DNA of 64,000 nucleotides from Leptodactylus fallax (taxonomy: Eukaryota > Chordata > Amphibia > Anura > Leptodactylidae): positions 740,001 through 804,000 of the forward strand of contig CAMRHE010000506.1 in NCBI GenBank assembly GCA_947044405.1. Direction: 5' to 3'. The notes beneath the pieces were generated by a model. The model saw nothing but the letters and a program-made list of their open reading frames with translations. It was not told the origin of the DNA and did no database searches. Shown in pieces: positions 22,788 to 34,464 of this stretch. A program made the position numbers and the translations under genes. The first letter of the stretch is position 1. Each line of letters opens with the position of its first letter.

Positions 22788-23872
22788 TGTGGAGCACCTA
22801 ATAGTGTGTGGGGGTCACTTTGGGCATATAATACAGTGTGGGGGCCACTCAGGGTATATAATACTGTGTGGGGGCCACTAAGGGCATATAATACTGTGTG
22901 GGGGCCACTGTGGGCATATAATACTGTGGGGGGGGGGCACTGTAGGCATATAATGTGTGGGGGCCACTGTTGGCATATAATACTGTGTGGGGGCCACTCA
23001 GGGCATATAATACTGTGGCGGGGGGGGGGCACTGTAGGCATATAATGTGTGGGGGCCACTGTGGGCATATAATACTGTGTGGGGGCCACTAAGGGCATAT
23101 AATACTGTGGGGGGGGGGGGCACTGTAGGCATATAATGTGTGGGGGCCACTGTGGGCATATAATACTGTGTGGGGGCCACTAAGGGCATATAATACTGTG
23201 GGGGGGGGGCACTGTAGGCATATAATGTGTGGGGGCCACTGTGGGCATATAATACTGTGTGGGGGCCACTGAGGGCATATAATACTGTGTGGGGGCCACT
23301 GTGGGCATATAAAACTGTGTGGGGGCCACTGAGGGCATATAATACTGTGTGGGGGCCACTGTGGGCATATAATACTGTGTGGGGGCCACTGTGGGCATAT
23401 AATACTGTGTGGGGGCCACTGTGAGCATATAATACTGTGTGGGGGCCACTGAGGGCATATAATACTGTGTGGGGGCCACTGCTGGGTATATAATGCTGTG
23501 TTGGGGCCACTGCGGAGCATATAATGCTGTGTTGGGGCCAATGTGGAGCATATAATGCTGTGTTGGGGCCACTGTGGAGCATATAATGCTGTGTTGGGGC
23601 CACTGTGGAGCATATAATGCTGTGTTGGGGCCACTGCGGAGCATATAATGCTGTGTTGGGGCCACTGTGGAGCATATAATGCTGTGTTGGGGCCACTGTG
23701 GAGCATATAATGCTGTGTTGGGGCCACTACGGAGCATATAATGCTGTGTTGGGGCCACTGCGGAGCATATAATGCTGTGTTGGGGCCACTGCGGAGCATA
23801 TAATGCTGTGTTGGAGCCACTGCGGAGCATATAATGCTGTGTTGGGGACACTGCGGAGCATATTATACTATC
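22788..23872. repeat. 30/31-bp minisatellite inside the hAT composite
   Basis: About 36 units. The left half has exact 30-bp steps (GGGCATATAATACTGTGTGG + GGGCCACTGA). The right half has 31-bp units (GAGCATATAATGCTGTGTTGG + GGCCACTGCG). Poly-G expansions (up to 13 G) occur near 22771, 22926, 23021, 23108 and 23200. Long open frames on the minus strand (Ala-Pro-Thr-Gln-His-Tyr-type repeats) follow from the repeat and are not genes. Confidence 0.93.
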
Positions 23873-24544
23873 CCAGTATTGTTTACATGCTGCTCATTCA
23901 CCATGTTCTTGACAACTGCGGTTGTGGGTACTAAAGCTGTATCTCTTTTAAGTATCTGAGATATCGCTGCAGCACCCGTAACCGTCACTATCAAGAATTT
24001 ACTCTAGGGAGGGGGTAGGCGGATCCAGATGGGCAGCCCTTAGAACCAATCCAGTTGCAGCTTGTTGCTGCAAGCGTCACTGACGTACTGACACTGTGCG
24101 TGGCGGCGGTTTCTGCATAGGAGCCCAGACCAGCAGTGTGAAAGGTAAGTACAACTTAACCACGCAAACAAAAAAACAACTTTTCCCCCTATTTTGCCCC
24201 CAAATCTTTCAACTTCACTGACAACTCTGATAACTACAACCCCTAACAACTCCAGATGCTCTGGGTCTGTTGAGAGTTGTAATCCCCCCCTCCCACCCCA
24301 GCTAATTTCTCACTGTATTGTTATGCTGGTGTCTGCTCTAGGGCTCCAGCATAACAATACCTAAGTCGCAGAAACTCCAATACTGCTATAGGGGAGACCA
24401 GTGAAGGGGCCACTGTATGGGCATATAAACATCAATATTCCTCCCTGTACAGTGGCCCCTTCACTGGTCCCCTATACTGTATGGGGATCACTGATGGGGT
24501 CATGGGGGGGGAGCAGTGATGGAGGCCAATAGCCTGGGGGGACA

Positions 24545-24960
24545 TTAAAGGGGTTGTGCAGGATAACATTTTTTTTTAATTACACTGCGGCAGGTAAAAA
24601 AAAAACAACAAACTTTCTCTCCTGTCCCCAGTGTCTCCCAGCGCGGTTCGGCCTGCAGCTCTGTTTTCTTCCAGCACAAGTTCCCCCTGCACGTGACTAC
24701 CTGTGACGTCACATGACCCCTGAAGCCAATCAGCGGCCTAAAGGAAGGGACCTGGGACGTCACAGCCAGTGAGGACTTCCGGCAAAAGAAGACAGCGGAG
24801 CAGCAGGACCGGACCGTGCTGGGACCTGCTGACACCAGAGCACCGGGGACAGGTGAGTATGTTTAGTATGTTTTTTTTTTTTTTTTTGGGGGGGGGGGGG
24901 GTTAACTTCTCCCGGACTAATTATAAAAAAGAAAAAAATTATACTGGACAACCTCTTTAA
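24545..24960. mobile_element. Palindromic TTAA element, copy 1
   Basis: Flanked by TTAA (24545-24548, 24957-24960), with ends AAAGGGGTTGTGCAGGATAA and TTATACTGGACAACCTCTTT. The GC-rich core is followed on its right by a 5' splice-site-like CAGGTGAGTAT (24850-24860), then a T/G-rich run. TTAA duplications suggest piggyBac-type mobilisation; this is inference, since no transposase is present. Confidence 0.78.
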
Positions 24961-24985
24961 AGTGTGGCTCATTAGGGGGGGTATA

Positions 24986-25404
24986 TTAAAGGGGTTGTCC
25001 AGGCATAATTTTTTATGGTTTATCCTCAGGATAGGCCATAGATATCTTATCTGTACGGGGCTGACCCCGGACTGATCAGCTGTACGGAGCCACTTCTGGC
25101 GCCCGTCCTGTATACAATACAGGGCCAGAAGCAGAAAGCTCTGTCCACTGTGTATTAGCCGGGCACCTTCACTGCATCTCAGCACTTATTGAAGTCAGTA
25201 GTAGCTGAGCTGCAGTGAAGGCGCCGGTCTGCTATACAGCGGATGGAGCTTTCTGCTTCCGGCCTTGTGTTGTGTACAGAACAGGTGCCGGAAGTGGCTC
25301 CGTACAGCTGATAGGGCCGTGTGTCAGCCCCCTACTGATCAGGTATTTATGGCCTATCCTTAGCATAGGCCATAAAAAAGATTAACCCTGGACAGCCCCT
25401 TTAA
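24986..25404. mobile_element. Palindromic TTAA element, copy 2
   Basis: 419 bp between TTAA sites, with ends AAAGGGGTTGTCCAGGCATAA and TTAACCCTGGACAGCCCCTTT. Internal arms mirror each other: CCTCAGGATAGGCCATAGAT with ATTTATGGCCTATCCTTAGC, and GCTGTACGGAGCCACTTC with GAAGTGGCTCCGTACAGC. It is a fold-back element. Confidence 0.82.
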
Positions 25405-25577
25405 TATCCCCCTCACAGTTTAATGTCCCACACACAGGATGTTAGCCTCCATCACTGCTCCCACACAATATAATGACCCCATCACTGTTCCCCATACAGT
25501 ATGGGGGACCAGTGAAGAGGCTACCGTATGGGGGACCAGTGAAGTGGCCATTAAAAAAATTTGGCCCAGACAACCCC

Positions 25578-25937
25578 TTAAGAGAGGTTGCCCATAAACT
25601 AGAGCGACCACTGTGGCGGCCGCCAAGGAAGTGTAAAAATAAAAAAAAATTTCAAAAAAAGCATACTCGCCTGTCCCCAGCACCCCATTGTCCCCTGCCT
25701 CTATCTGTTCGGTCTCATGGTGGCCCCTCATTTCTGGAAATCCTGTACCTAATTGGTCTTAGCGGTCACATGAGGTGCAGGACTCTCAGCAAGGAGTCGC
25801 CGGCACGAGACTGAAAGGACACTGGCAGCGGACAATGGAGCTTCGGGGACAGGTGAGTATGATTTTTTATTTTTTTTATTTTACACCTCCCACAAGGGAC
25901 ATGGGTTGCGCCAATTCCTGGACAACCTCTTCAAAGG
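25578..25937. mobile_element. Palindromic TTAA-type element, copy 3
   Basis: Starts TTAAGAGAGGTTGCCC and ends GGACAACCTCTTCA, the right TTAA having decayed to TTCA. The inverted partner at 34109-34464 keeps TTAA on both sides. The GC-rich core is flanked by ATACTCGCCTG (25663-25673, a decayed minus-strand donor) and CAGGTGAGTAT (25850-25860). Confidence 0.72.
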
Positions 25938-26288
25938 ATTTATCCATATTTCTAATATTGATGGCCTGTCCTTAGGATAGGCCAGCAATATTACATCTGC
26001 GATGATACAACAGCCAGGACCTCTGTAGATCAGCTTTTACAGGACAGTGCGGCTACAGGTAACAATTCTAAGAGCCATGCTGTTCACTTGCCATACAAGG
26101 TGTAGCAGTAGGTTTAGGTACTGCAGTGGTGCACATGGTATAGTGGGTGAGCAGCATGGCTCCTGGCATGTTATTACCTTTAGCCGCCCTGTCTCGGTAC
26201 CGCTGATCTGCAAGGGTCCTGATGGCGGGCCCCTAGAAGCAATTCCACTGGTGGACCCTAGACATCCCAGTCTGACACTGGCCCCATG

Positions 26289-27829
26289 AACATGGCTTCT
26301 CCAGATGTGCAAAGCAAAGGGTCATTTTTCAGACTAATACAAAGTAGTCAGCGATGAGATGAAAAATCCACAGGTTCCAGACCTAAATTTTAGGACTTTT
26401 TATATGACTGGACTGTTTAAAATATACAGTGGTATAAAAACAAGGAACATGTTACTAATGATACCAATACTCATTCATTTATCTACATGCCATTATAGTC
26501 TAAACAGCAAGAGAGTCTCATGCTATCTGAGATATTTAGAATTCAATTAAGCCTAGCTCCTCTGACCCACCAAAATACTTTTTAGGATATCCACCTAAAA
26601 CTAAATGAGTGCTATATTTAGTAGCTTTATCCATCTACAAGCTTCACATTACATTAATTTTAATAAGAAGGAAGAGTAAAAAGAAACAAATTACTGCAGC
26701 CCTTTACTTCCTCCCTGCTGATTTCATGTGCCGAACCAGATCGATACCAAAAGGAACCTGAATATCTATTTCTTCAGTGTGGTCCCTAAGTCAAGTAGAG
26801 GGTCTTTCTTCTTTGTGAGGCCTGAGATCACAACAGTGGTGGACTTTGATGCAGGAAGACCCCCACAGACTGCTGGATGCAGCAGTGATGACCAGATCAG
26901 AGCAAGGCCAGACATGAAGTGTAGAGGAAGACAAGACATGGAGGGTGGAACAGGAGCTGAAAGACCAGACATCAAGGGTGGAACATGAACAAGGACAGAA
27001 GACACAGACCAGAAGCATGGCCTAATAACAGATTGAGACCTAAAACCAGGATTGTAGACACCAGAAACAAATCAGGAGCTTTAGCCAGAAGCATATACAC
27101 AAGAGTGCAGCTAGCAGCGTAACATGGTGCAGTTCAGGAACCAGATGTAGTTTCTAAGGGTCAAGGCAGAAGCATAGTCACAAGTAGTCAGAAGTCAGGT
27201 AGTATTACAAGTACTAGGACTAGCAACTTGGAATAACAAACCTTGAAGCAGGTTCCATCAGAATGGACAGACAGGAACTGTTTTGTGAACTGTACAGTGA
27301 CATTCCGGCAATGAATAAGAAAAAAATTGGGTGGGTTATGATACAGCAGACCTTGATAAGCTCATATGAAACAACTGCATAGCAAGAGAGCTCAGAACCT
27401 GGAAGTAATGAATTAACCAATGCATTACTGCAGTAGGGTATGGTAGGGCTACGGAGACAGAACAACACAGAACTAAACCAGGAACAAATGCAGTCTTGAA
27501 AAAGCCACCAGAATAAAAAAGCATCCTACCAGTGGCATGAACAATATGGCCAACCAGGACATTGAGGAGGAAGCTGCAGCAAGGAGTCATGAAGGACTCT
27601 GTGACAAATAAATAGATAATAAAGATGAGTTTATTGATCTTTCATATATTACGCCTGTCCAGCCGCCCCCTAACCTATGTTCCATAATTTAGTCAGAAGA
27701 GGGAGCAGATGGACAGGAATAACAAGTCTGTAGGATGAGGCTACCCAAGTTTGTATTCTGTACCCGTGAGGGCACTGAGGTCTGCCTAGAAGCCATATAT
27801 ACAAAGCAGTAGAATTTTCTTCTCTAAGG
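26289..27829. other. No gene seen
   Basis: Unique or highly decayed sequence. An 86-codon open frame at 26728-26988 encodes a Gly/Arg-rich low-complexity end (GRQDMEGGTGAERPDIKGGT) from short internal repeats of GGTGGAACA. It is purine-rich DNA to about 27600 with no domain I can name. Confidence 0.5.
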
Positions 27830-28095
27830 GCTTACTCGCATGACAGTGCTGTTTTTCACCGACCTACTAATTGTGAAAAAAAGCCATGTTGGCCCATTCA
27901 AGACCATGGAAGGGACTAATTCACATGGCAGTGAATAATGGCCGCAGCTCTACTGTATCTATGTCCGTTTTGACAGACAAAGATAGAGCATGTCAGTTTT
28001 TATGACGGATCATCAAAAAAATGGCAATGTGAATAGACACATTAATATGAATGTTGTGGCTGTTTTTCACTGTTGTGTGATAAGCCCCTGTTTCT
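27830..28095. repeat. Probable fold-back repeat
   Basis: CTTACTCGCATGACAGTGCTGTTTTTCAC at the left is mirrored by TGGCTGTTTTTCACTGTTGTGTGATAAGCC at the right, with ACGGATCATC/CATGTCAGTTTTTATG words in the middle. The arms are diverged. Confidence 0.55.
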
Positions 28096-28467
28096 CTTTC
28101 AGAAGCATTGGATCAATAAAGCATGGGTGCAGAAATGGACATACCCTTTAAATCTCTAAAGAAACAAAAGATTTAACACCCAAGGAATGATCATAGTTAC
28201 CTAAAAATAGAGGTATGGAAATGTTGTGAGTTCAGCATTCCTTTCCCAGTTACACGTGATGACATTATACGTCAATACTTTCAATAATATGAGGTCATTT
28301 TAATACATTTTTCCTCTATTGTTAACGTAAACTGAACAAAAAATCTAATAAAGTTTTGTCTACTATAATAATTCCCAACTATTTTTACAATATATTGTTT
28401 ATTATGCGATTTACGTCAAATAATGTTTTACTTTGTCTGGAGAGGAAACTAAAAAAAGACTGTTTTT

Positions 28468-28713
28468 GTGAATATGTTTTCATCTAGTTCCACCAGTACC
28501 TGTGGTGCCTCGCTCCCAGAGCCCCAGCCAAAGGTTATTCCTATTAGCACTTCATCCCTCTCACCGCTCAATAATCATATAGCCTCAGGAAATTTTGGAA
28601 CTTCCTCTGCACGGCTTTTAGACTTTACAGTGACTTTTTGGTGGAGGAAAATCTTTGGAAATAAGTATATAGCTCTATTAAATAAAATGATGAAAGACCT
28701 TTGCAGTGAGTAG
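28468..28713 (+). CDS. Unrecognised 81-codon open frame
   Basis: MNMFSSSSTSTCGASLPEPQ then a Ser/Pro-rich stretch and a basic-aromatic end (FWWRKIFGNKYIALLNKM). I do not recognise a family. It does not overlap any repeat I could identify, and a pyrimidine-rich TGTTTTCATCTAG lies just upstream of the Ser run (28472-28484), which could be a splice acceptor. It may equally be chance. No neighbour supports a function. Confidence 0.15.
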   Translation: MNMFSSSSTSTCGASLPEPQPKVIPISTSSLSPLNNHIASGNFGTSSARLLDFTVTFWWRKIFGNKYIALLNKMMKDLCSE

Positions 28714-28889
28714 CGCTTTATTTCCATGTAAGTCAATTGACAAAAAGGATACAACCAGTTTAAGGCCAGGGCTACACTGTGACTACAGCTGAAGTCCAAA
28801 TGAATACACTGACGTGTATGTAATCTTGTGGCTGCAGCTGTCACTCAATAGTTAATGTCAATCAATAGCGGGCTGAGGCCCCAATTAGC

Positions 28890-29860
28890 GGAAACGCAGC
28901 TTTTTTTTTGTTGCAGATTTTGCTGCCTTTTTTTGACCCAAAGCCAAGAATGGCTACAAAAGGAATGGGAAATATATAGGAAGCTCTTATACTTCTACCT
29001 TCTGCTCAATCCACTTCTGGATTTGGCTCAAAAAAAACTGCAACAAAAAAAGCTGTGTCTCTGCAACGTGGGGCCTCAGTCCAGTGGCGTAACTAGGAAT
29101 GACTGGGCCCCAAGGCGAACATTTGACATGGGGGGTCCCCACACACTATTATGCCACATAGTGGCCCCTGCACACAGTAGTATGCCCCATAGTGGCCCTT
29201 GCACACAGTAGTATGCCCCATAGTGGCCCCTGCACACAGTAGTATGCCCCATTGTGGACCACACATGAACAATTATTATACTCTGGGGTCTTTTCAGACC
29301 CCAGAGTATAATGATCAGAGATCCAGGGGAGGATACAAACATAAAAAACAATATTACTTACCTCTCCATGGCTCCGTCGCCTTCTGAGCCAGGCATGCGT
29401 TGCGACACATAATGACGTCGGCCTGAGCCATGGTGACGCCTGTGACATCACCAAGGAGGCCCAAAGCCTGTCGGAGCACAGGAGAGGTAAGTAACAGTGT
29501 TTTTTATGTTCCCTCACCTCCCCTGGGCCTCTGATCATTATATTCTGGGGTCTGAAAAGACCCCAGAATATAATGATAGCAGTGTTTGTGGGGTTCGCGG
29601 CCAGCAGCCTTACTTATCGATCCCTGCTCCTGTTCATGGCCACCTCTGCTTCCGCAGAATGGGAAGCGCATGCTGCTGTGAATAGGAGCAGGGATCAGTA
29701 AGTAAATAGGGCCCGTTACCTGCTGGTGTAACCCCAGCAAGTAACGGCCTATTAAAAAAAGAAAACATCAGGGGCCTGCCAGGCCCCCTAATGTCCCGGG
29801 CCCTGTTACAGCCGATCCCGCTGCTACCCCGGTATTTACGCCCCTGCCTCAGCCTAAAGG
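28890..29860. repeat. Fold-back repeat F1, copy interrupted by a hAT element
   Basis: Arms: GTTGCAGATTTTGCTGCC...GACCCAAAGCCAAGAATGGCTAC on the left, and CAATCCACTTCTGGATTTGGCTC...CTGCAACAAAAAAAGCTG on the right, then CAACGTGGGGCCTCAG. The sequence is split at CCTCAGTC by the element at 29082-29846 and resumes with CCTCAGCCTAAAGG. Confidence 0.75.
29082..29846. mobile_element. hAT-like non-autonomous element (765 bp)
   Basis: Ends CAGTGGCGTAACTAGG and TATTTACGCCCCTG. The 8-bp flanks are CCTCAGTC (29074-29081) and CCTCAGCC (29847-29854), one mismatch apart. It carries a short 31-bp array (about 29150-29265), two CTCTGGGGTCT hairpins (about 29272-29312 and 29534-29577) and a GC-rich core bounded by splice-donor-like GAGGTAAGTAA on both strands (29354-29364 minus, 29484-29494 plus). 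No transposase is present. Confidence 0.85.
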
Positions 29861-30079
29861 TTGCAGTAAGATGCAGAAGTGAGCCATTGTTAGAGTAGAG
29901 GACCGCCTGTATCAACACAGCTGTCTGAGCTGTGTTTGGGTAAAATTGTAATGGCCTTTAGTCTTGGCCTAAGCACAGCTTAGGAGAATTAGTAGTGCAG
30001 ATAAAGAGGTTTCTCCTTCAATATGCTTGACCGGGTAAAGTCTCTTGATTAGATAATGCTAGAGATAAAAGCCACATCT
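29855..30079. other. No gene seen
   Basis: The remainder of the interrupted F1 repeat, then unique sequence. Confidence 0.5.
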
Positions 30080-30535
30080 TACGCTATGTTCACATCTACT
30101 CCTGGTATGTGCAGATTTTTCTGATGAATTCATCAAAAGAATGGTCACAAAATGTTACACAGAGCATGCGCAGAGAAGAATGAAGAGGGAAAAATGGATT
30201 GCAAAATGGACACAAACCGATTACTATGCGTTGGTCATCCGTTTGTGTTCACCTTCCATAGATCTCAATGTTAAAAAAACGGATTTCTTGCTGACTGTCA
30301 TGTAGCCTTTTTTTTTGAAAGCCGCAAAATTGCTGCACGTCTGACTTTTGTCTCCGTTCAAAAGAGCGGATACATGGCGGAAATGCTCAAAACGCACACC
30401 TGCGGATGGTTTTAAAAACTCATTGAAATCAACGACCTGTTCTAATCAGTTTTTATGATCTTTAGATGGATCACAATAACTGATTCCATGTGGAGACAAC
30501 AACGCTGATGTGAACCCGGCCTTATGCAGGTTGTA
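30080..30535. repeat. Fold-back repeat
   Basis: The left end TACGCTATGTTCACATCTAC is mirrored by GATGTGAACCCGGCCTTATG at the right. ACCGATTACTATGCG / TCCGTTTGTG words lie in the middle. It resembles the palindrome class at 39.4 kb and 53.6 kb (TTCACA...TGTGAA ends). Confidence 0.6.
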
Positions 30536-30589
30536 ACCTTAAATTTAATAACTTGTAGATCCCGCTTTAGCAGCATTCATGTCCGTCAT

Positions 30590-31765
30590 GCATTTCCTGT
30601 AGCTGCAAATAAGACTGGCAGAATGTAGAGGAGGAATTCCGGACCAACAATATTTCTGGGATGCCTTGTGTGCACATCCCTTTTCAGGTCATGCCACATC
30701 ATCACCATTGGTTTAAACTTAGTATTCTGAGCTGGCTACTCCATAACCCATATCTGTTTTTTCAACCATTTTGTAGACAATTTACTTGTGTGCTTTGGGT
30801 CATTGTCTTGTTGCATCACCCCATGTCTCTTCAGCTTGACATTGTGGACTGCTCCTGTAAAATCTTTCATACACCTTACAACACATTATTTCCTCAATGA
30901 TCAAAAGGCATCAAGACCCTGAAGGCAGCAAAACGGCCCCAAACCATAATGCTCTTTTCCTCTAAACATAATGTTGTGTATTTGTGCTAAAAAGTTCCCT
31001 GTTTGTCTCACCTGCCCATTGGCCATTTTTCCGGTAGCATTATGGAACATCCAGGTGGTCCTGGGCAAACATGACAAAAGATGCAATGTTTACTTTGTAG
31101 CGTCCTCACATGAGCACCATATTTTTCTTGTAGGGGACACCTGAACAGAAGTTTTTGCAATTTGTAGAGCCTACAGTGGTTCTTTTGGTTTTACCATTGT
31201 GTTCTTTCTCATCTCTTTCAAGATTGCCTATTGTGTTCTCTAAATTATCTTAACAGGATGTCTGCTCTTTGGTAGAGTAGCATCAGTCAGTGTCGGACTG
31301 GCCCACCAGGGTATTAGAGGATCCTCCATTGGGCCCAGGCTCTAACACAATAACAGTCCAACATAAGAAACCCAAATTGGAAGGGTACTATGGTTTATTC
31401 CATAGGGCCTCAAGAATCATCTGGTGGGCCCAAGAAAACTCAGTCCTCAATTTTCTGCATTGATGTACACCCAGGTCTTTAGCAATACTTTTGTAGCCTT
31501 TTTCAGCTTTGTGCATCTCTATAGCGCATCTCCTAAGGTCATCTTAGCCTCAAGGCATGGTTCACTCTAATCTTTCATGAGAAGAACAGATGTGTCAGTA
31601 ACTAGGCTTTGTGTGCCAACGTTTATTGGGCAAAACACCTGTGAAATCCATATTCCAATCTAGTCCCCATAATTGAAAAACCTCCTGCCAATTAGCTCTT
31701 GGAGAAGTCATTAACACAGAGGTTCACTTACTTTTTCTCCTTATGCTGTGGATTTTTACTCAGTG
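30590..31765 (-). pseudogene. Ancient Tc1/mariner transposase remnant
   Basis: On the minus strand a QQDNDPK motif is readable at about 30796-30813, the signature around the second catalytic Asp of Tc1 transposases. A WHDLK-like block follows in a shifted frame near 30690, as expected after the third catalytic residue, whose LNPIE context has decayed. Several stops and frameshifts break the frame. Terminal-repeat-like words (CACAGAGGTTCACTTACTTT) lie near 31718-31737. It is an old, inactive copy and differs from both other Tc1 families in the window. Confidence 0.72.
31288..31455. mobile_element. Small hAT-like MITE inside the old Tc1 remnant
   Basis: Starts CAGTGTCGGACTGGCCCACC and has GGTGGGCCC near the right end. 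Its interior matches the reverse complement of 46154-46315 (GGGCCCAGGCTCTA, ACTATGGTTTATT). The final CGACACTG end is not visible and no target duplication is clear, so the right limit is approximate. Confidence 0.65.
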
Positions 31766-32934
31766 TTCCCCATAGAAGACACAAATACCTACTATTTCTT
31801 GCAGCTGTACACATCCTAGTGCTAAAGATATACCACATCAACACATGTGCGTGCAGGAAATATGGACATAAGTAGGACAATATGTTCTTTTCATCACTGT
31901 AAGCATCATTTTAAAGAAGTCATTTCCTCGATCTGTAATTTTTCTCCTCAGATTATAGGAGGCGATGGCTTGCATAATGTTATGTACCATCTTGGAGGGA
32001 GAAGGGAGGAGGTTCACAGTTATAGGATATGATTCTTAATGTTCTATTCCCTGGTGTTTTGGAAACTGTCAGAATTCAATAACAGCCTAAGACTCCTTCC
32101 ACAATTACATGGTCCAGAATACTCAACATTTTTTGGAACACAGTAGCTTAGGATGAAATCTTCTTGGTTCTCACTTTGCATGTACCAAAACACTGGCTTT
32201 TCTCCAGTGAAAACCAATCAAAACGCAGTCTCGGTAGCTATTATATTCTCTTTGGAATTGAATGTTTTCCGGAGCAGCTGCTAAACTAAACCCAAGAACG
32301 GAGTCTCGGCTGGAGACTATTAAACCTCTGATGGCTCTAGCAGACAGTTACTTTTTATACCTCTTGCCTTCTAAATATGGCATCACGTGGATCACGATCA
32401 ATATAAATATTCTAAAGGCCATTTTTGACATTTCTTTTTAAAATTTCCTTTTCGGCTCCGATTAAAACGTAAACATAAGAAGATTGTAGAAATACCATAA
32501 CCAACATTCCAAAGGCATAGGTCATAGAGAATCGGCACCGACCTAAGAATAGTTATGTTGTCTCATATGGCATATGGGCCTTTGGGCCCTCAAGCACCAG
32601 GGCCCTGTGCACCTGAATCCACTGCATTCTCTAGGTAAGTCACTATATTAAAGTGAGGTTCAGCTTTAAATTCCATAATGTTATTTAGGAGAAGTTATGG
32701 AGTGCCCAGAGCTTTAAAGGATGCATTAGTTTTGTTCTGCATCTGCTTGGTGCTGCAACCGTTTTAGGTTGGCTTCTCGGAAAAATTCCAAATTCTGGCA
32801 CATATCATTGATTGCTACAAGCACTTTCCTCTCACCTATACTGAGGCACTGTCTTATCACAGAAAACGGCAGCATGGCACATACTACACATTTGAGAGGG
32901 ACGCGGTAATATTCTTCTGTCCCCACCATCAGAA
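31766..32934. other. No gene seen
   Basis: Mostly unique AT-rich sequence. A GGCCCTCAAGCACCAGGGCCC patch at 32582-32603 is repeat-like. No coding signal. Confidence 0.5.
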
Positions 32935-33145
32935 CCTGAATTTTTTTTTTACACGTTGCAGAAATGCAGCGTTTTTTTGAAGATTTTGCTGTGTTTTTTT
33001 GAGCCAAAGTCAGGAGTGGCTACGAATGTAATGGAAAATATAAAGGAAGCTCTTAGAGATTTCCCTGCTATTAAATCCACTCCTGACTTTGGCTAAAAAA
33101 AAAAAAAAAGCAGCAAAATCCGCAACATTGCGCAACGTGGGGAAA
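32935..33145. repeat. Fold-back repeat F1, complete copy
   Basis: Left arm CACGTTGCAGAAATGCAGCG...GATTTTGCTGTG...GAGCCAAAGTCAGGAGTGG. Right arm CCACTCCTGACTTTGGCT...GCAGCAAAATCCGCAAC...GCGCAACGTGGGG. The two arms pair over most of about 100 bases. Confidence 0.8.
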
Positions 33146-34108
33146 AGAGTTACAAACCAATTTGTGGAACTTTACTCTGGACTAGTCACTTATTTCTCTA
33201 TAAGCTCACCACTTTTAGGTTATGATGTCTCTTCACTCTTCTCTTTGTCCTTGCTGCTATAGGGTTCTTCTGATTCACTGAAGCCTCATGTGTGATATCT
33301 GAAAGAAGTTGAAACAAAATCAAAAAAATATCTCAAGCATTTTGTAGAAAAATTTTAAAATTTTATTTATTGAAGCCAAAATACCACATACAGTGGGGAA
33401 CAAAAGTATTTAGTCAGCCACCAATTGTGCAAGTTCTCCCACTTAAAAAGATGAGAGAGGCCTGTAATTGTCATCATAGGTAGACCTCAACTATGAGAGA
33501 CAAAATGAGAAAACATATCTAGAAAATCACATTGTCTGATTTTTAAAGAATGTATTTGCAAATTATGGTGGAAAATAAGTATTTGGTCAATAACAAAAGT
33601 TAATCTGAATACTTTGTTATATATCCTTTGTTGGCAATGACAGAGGTCAAACGTTTTCTGTAAGTCTTCACAAGGTTGGCACACACTGTTGCTGGTATGT
33701 TGGCCCATTCCTCCATGCAGATCTCCTCTAGAGCAGTGATGTTTTGGGGCTGTCGCTGGGCAACACGGACTTTCAACTCCATCCAGTGTCGGACTGGGAT
33801 GTCTAGGGCCCACCAGTGGAATTGTTTCTAGGGGCCCACCATCAGGACCCCTGCAGATCAGTGGTACCGAGACAGGGCGGCAAAAGGTAATAACATGTTG
33901 GGATGTTGCTCACCCGCCATACCATGTGCACCACTGCTACACCCTGTATGGCAAGTGAACAGCATGGCTCTTAGAATTGTTACCTGTAGCCGCACTGTCC
34001 TGTAAAAGCTGATCTGCAGAGGTCCTGGCTGTTGTATCATCGCAGATGTAATATTGCTGGCCTATCCTAAGGACAGGCCATCAATATTAGAAAGATGGAT
34101 AAATCCTT

Positions 34109-34464
34109 TTAAGAGGTTGTCCAGGAATTGGCACAACCCATGTCCCTTGCGGGAGGTGTAAAATAAAAAAATAAAAAAACATACTCACCTCTCCCCAGAG
34201 TTCTGTTGTCCGCTGCCAGTGTCCATTCAGTCTCGTGCCGGTGACTCCTTGCTGGGAGTCCTGCACCTCATGTGACCGCTAAGACCAATTAGGTACAGGA
34301 TTTCCATAAATGAGGGGCCACCATGAGACCGAACAGATAGAGGCAGGGGACAATGGGGTGCTGGGGACAGGTGAGTATGCTTTTTTTTTAAAAAATTTAT
34401 TATTTTTACACCTCCCTGGCGGCCACCACAGTGGTCACTCTAGTTTATGGACAACCTCTTTTAA
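34109..34464. mobile_element. Palindromic TTAA element in the right composite (partner of 25578-25937)
   Basis: TTAA on both sides, ends GAGGTTGTCCAGGAATTG and TTATGGACAACCTCTT. The core is bounded by ATACTCACCT (34181-34190, minus donor) and CAGGTGAGTAT (34368-34378, plus donor). Confidence 0.8.

Larger units (their letters stand above)
22061..26280. mobile_element. Composite hAT-like element, left copy (4.2 kb)
   Basis: The termini are CAGGGTCGGACTGG (22061) and CCAGTCTGACACTG (26280), and the 8 bases GCCCCATG stand on both sides (22053-22060 and 26281-26288). A perfect 8-bp duplication with CAG...CTG ends is the hallmark of hAT transposition. No transposase frame is present, so it must be mobilised in trans. 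Inside, in order: GC-rich subterminal DNA, another hAT-like end (CAGTGGCGTAACG at 22223), a hairpin module (22719-22760), a 30/31-bp minisatellite, unique DNA, three palindromic TTAA elements, and the right end. A second copy lies inverted at 33784-37540. Confidence 0.9.

Noticed and set aside
22721..23851. Large minus-strand frames with Tyr/Pro/His repeats, mirrored at 36105-37055
   Set aside because: They are translations of the 30/31-bp minisatellite inside the hAT composite.
24600..24860. GC-rich CpG-containing cores as host gene promoters
   Set aside because: They lie inside repeated mobile elements and recur at several sites without any host coding sequence next to them. Promoter activity remains only a hypothesis.
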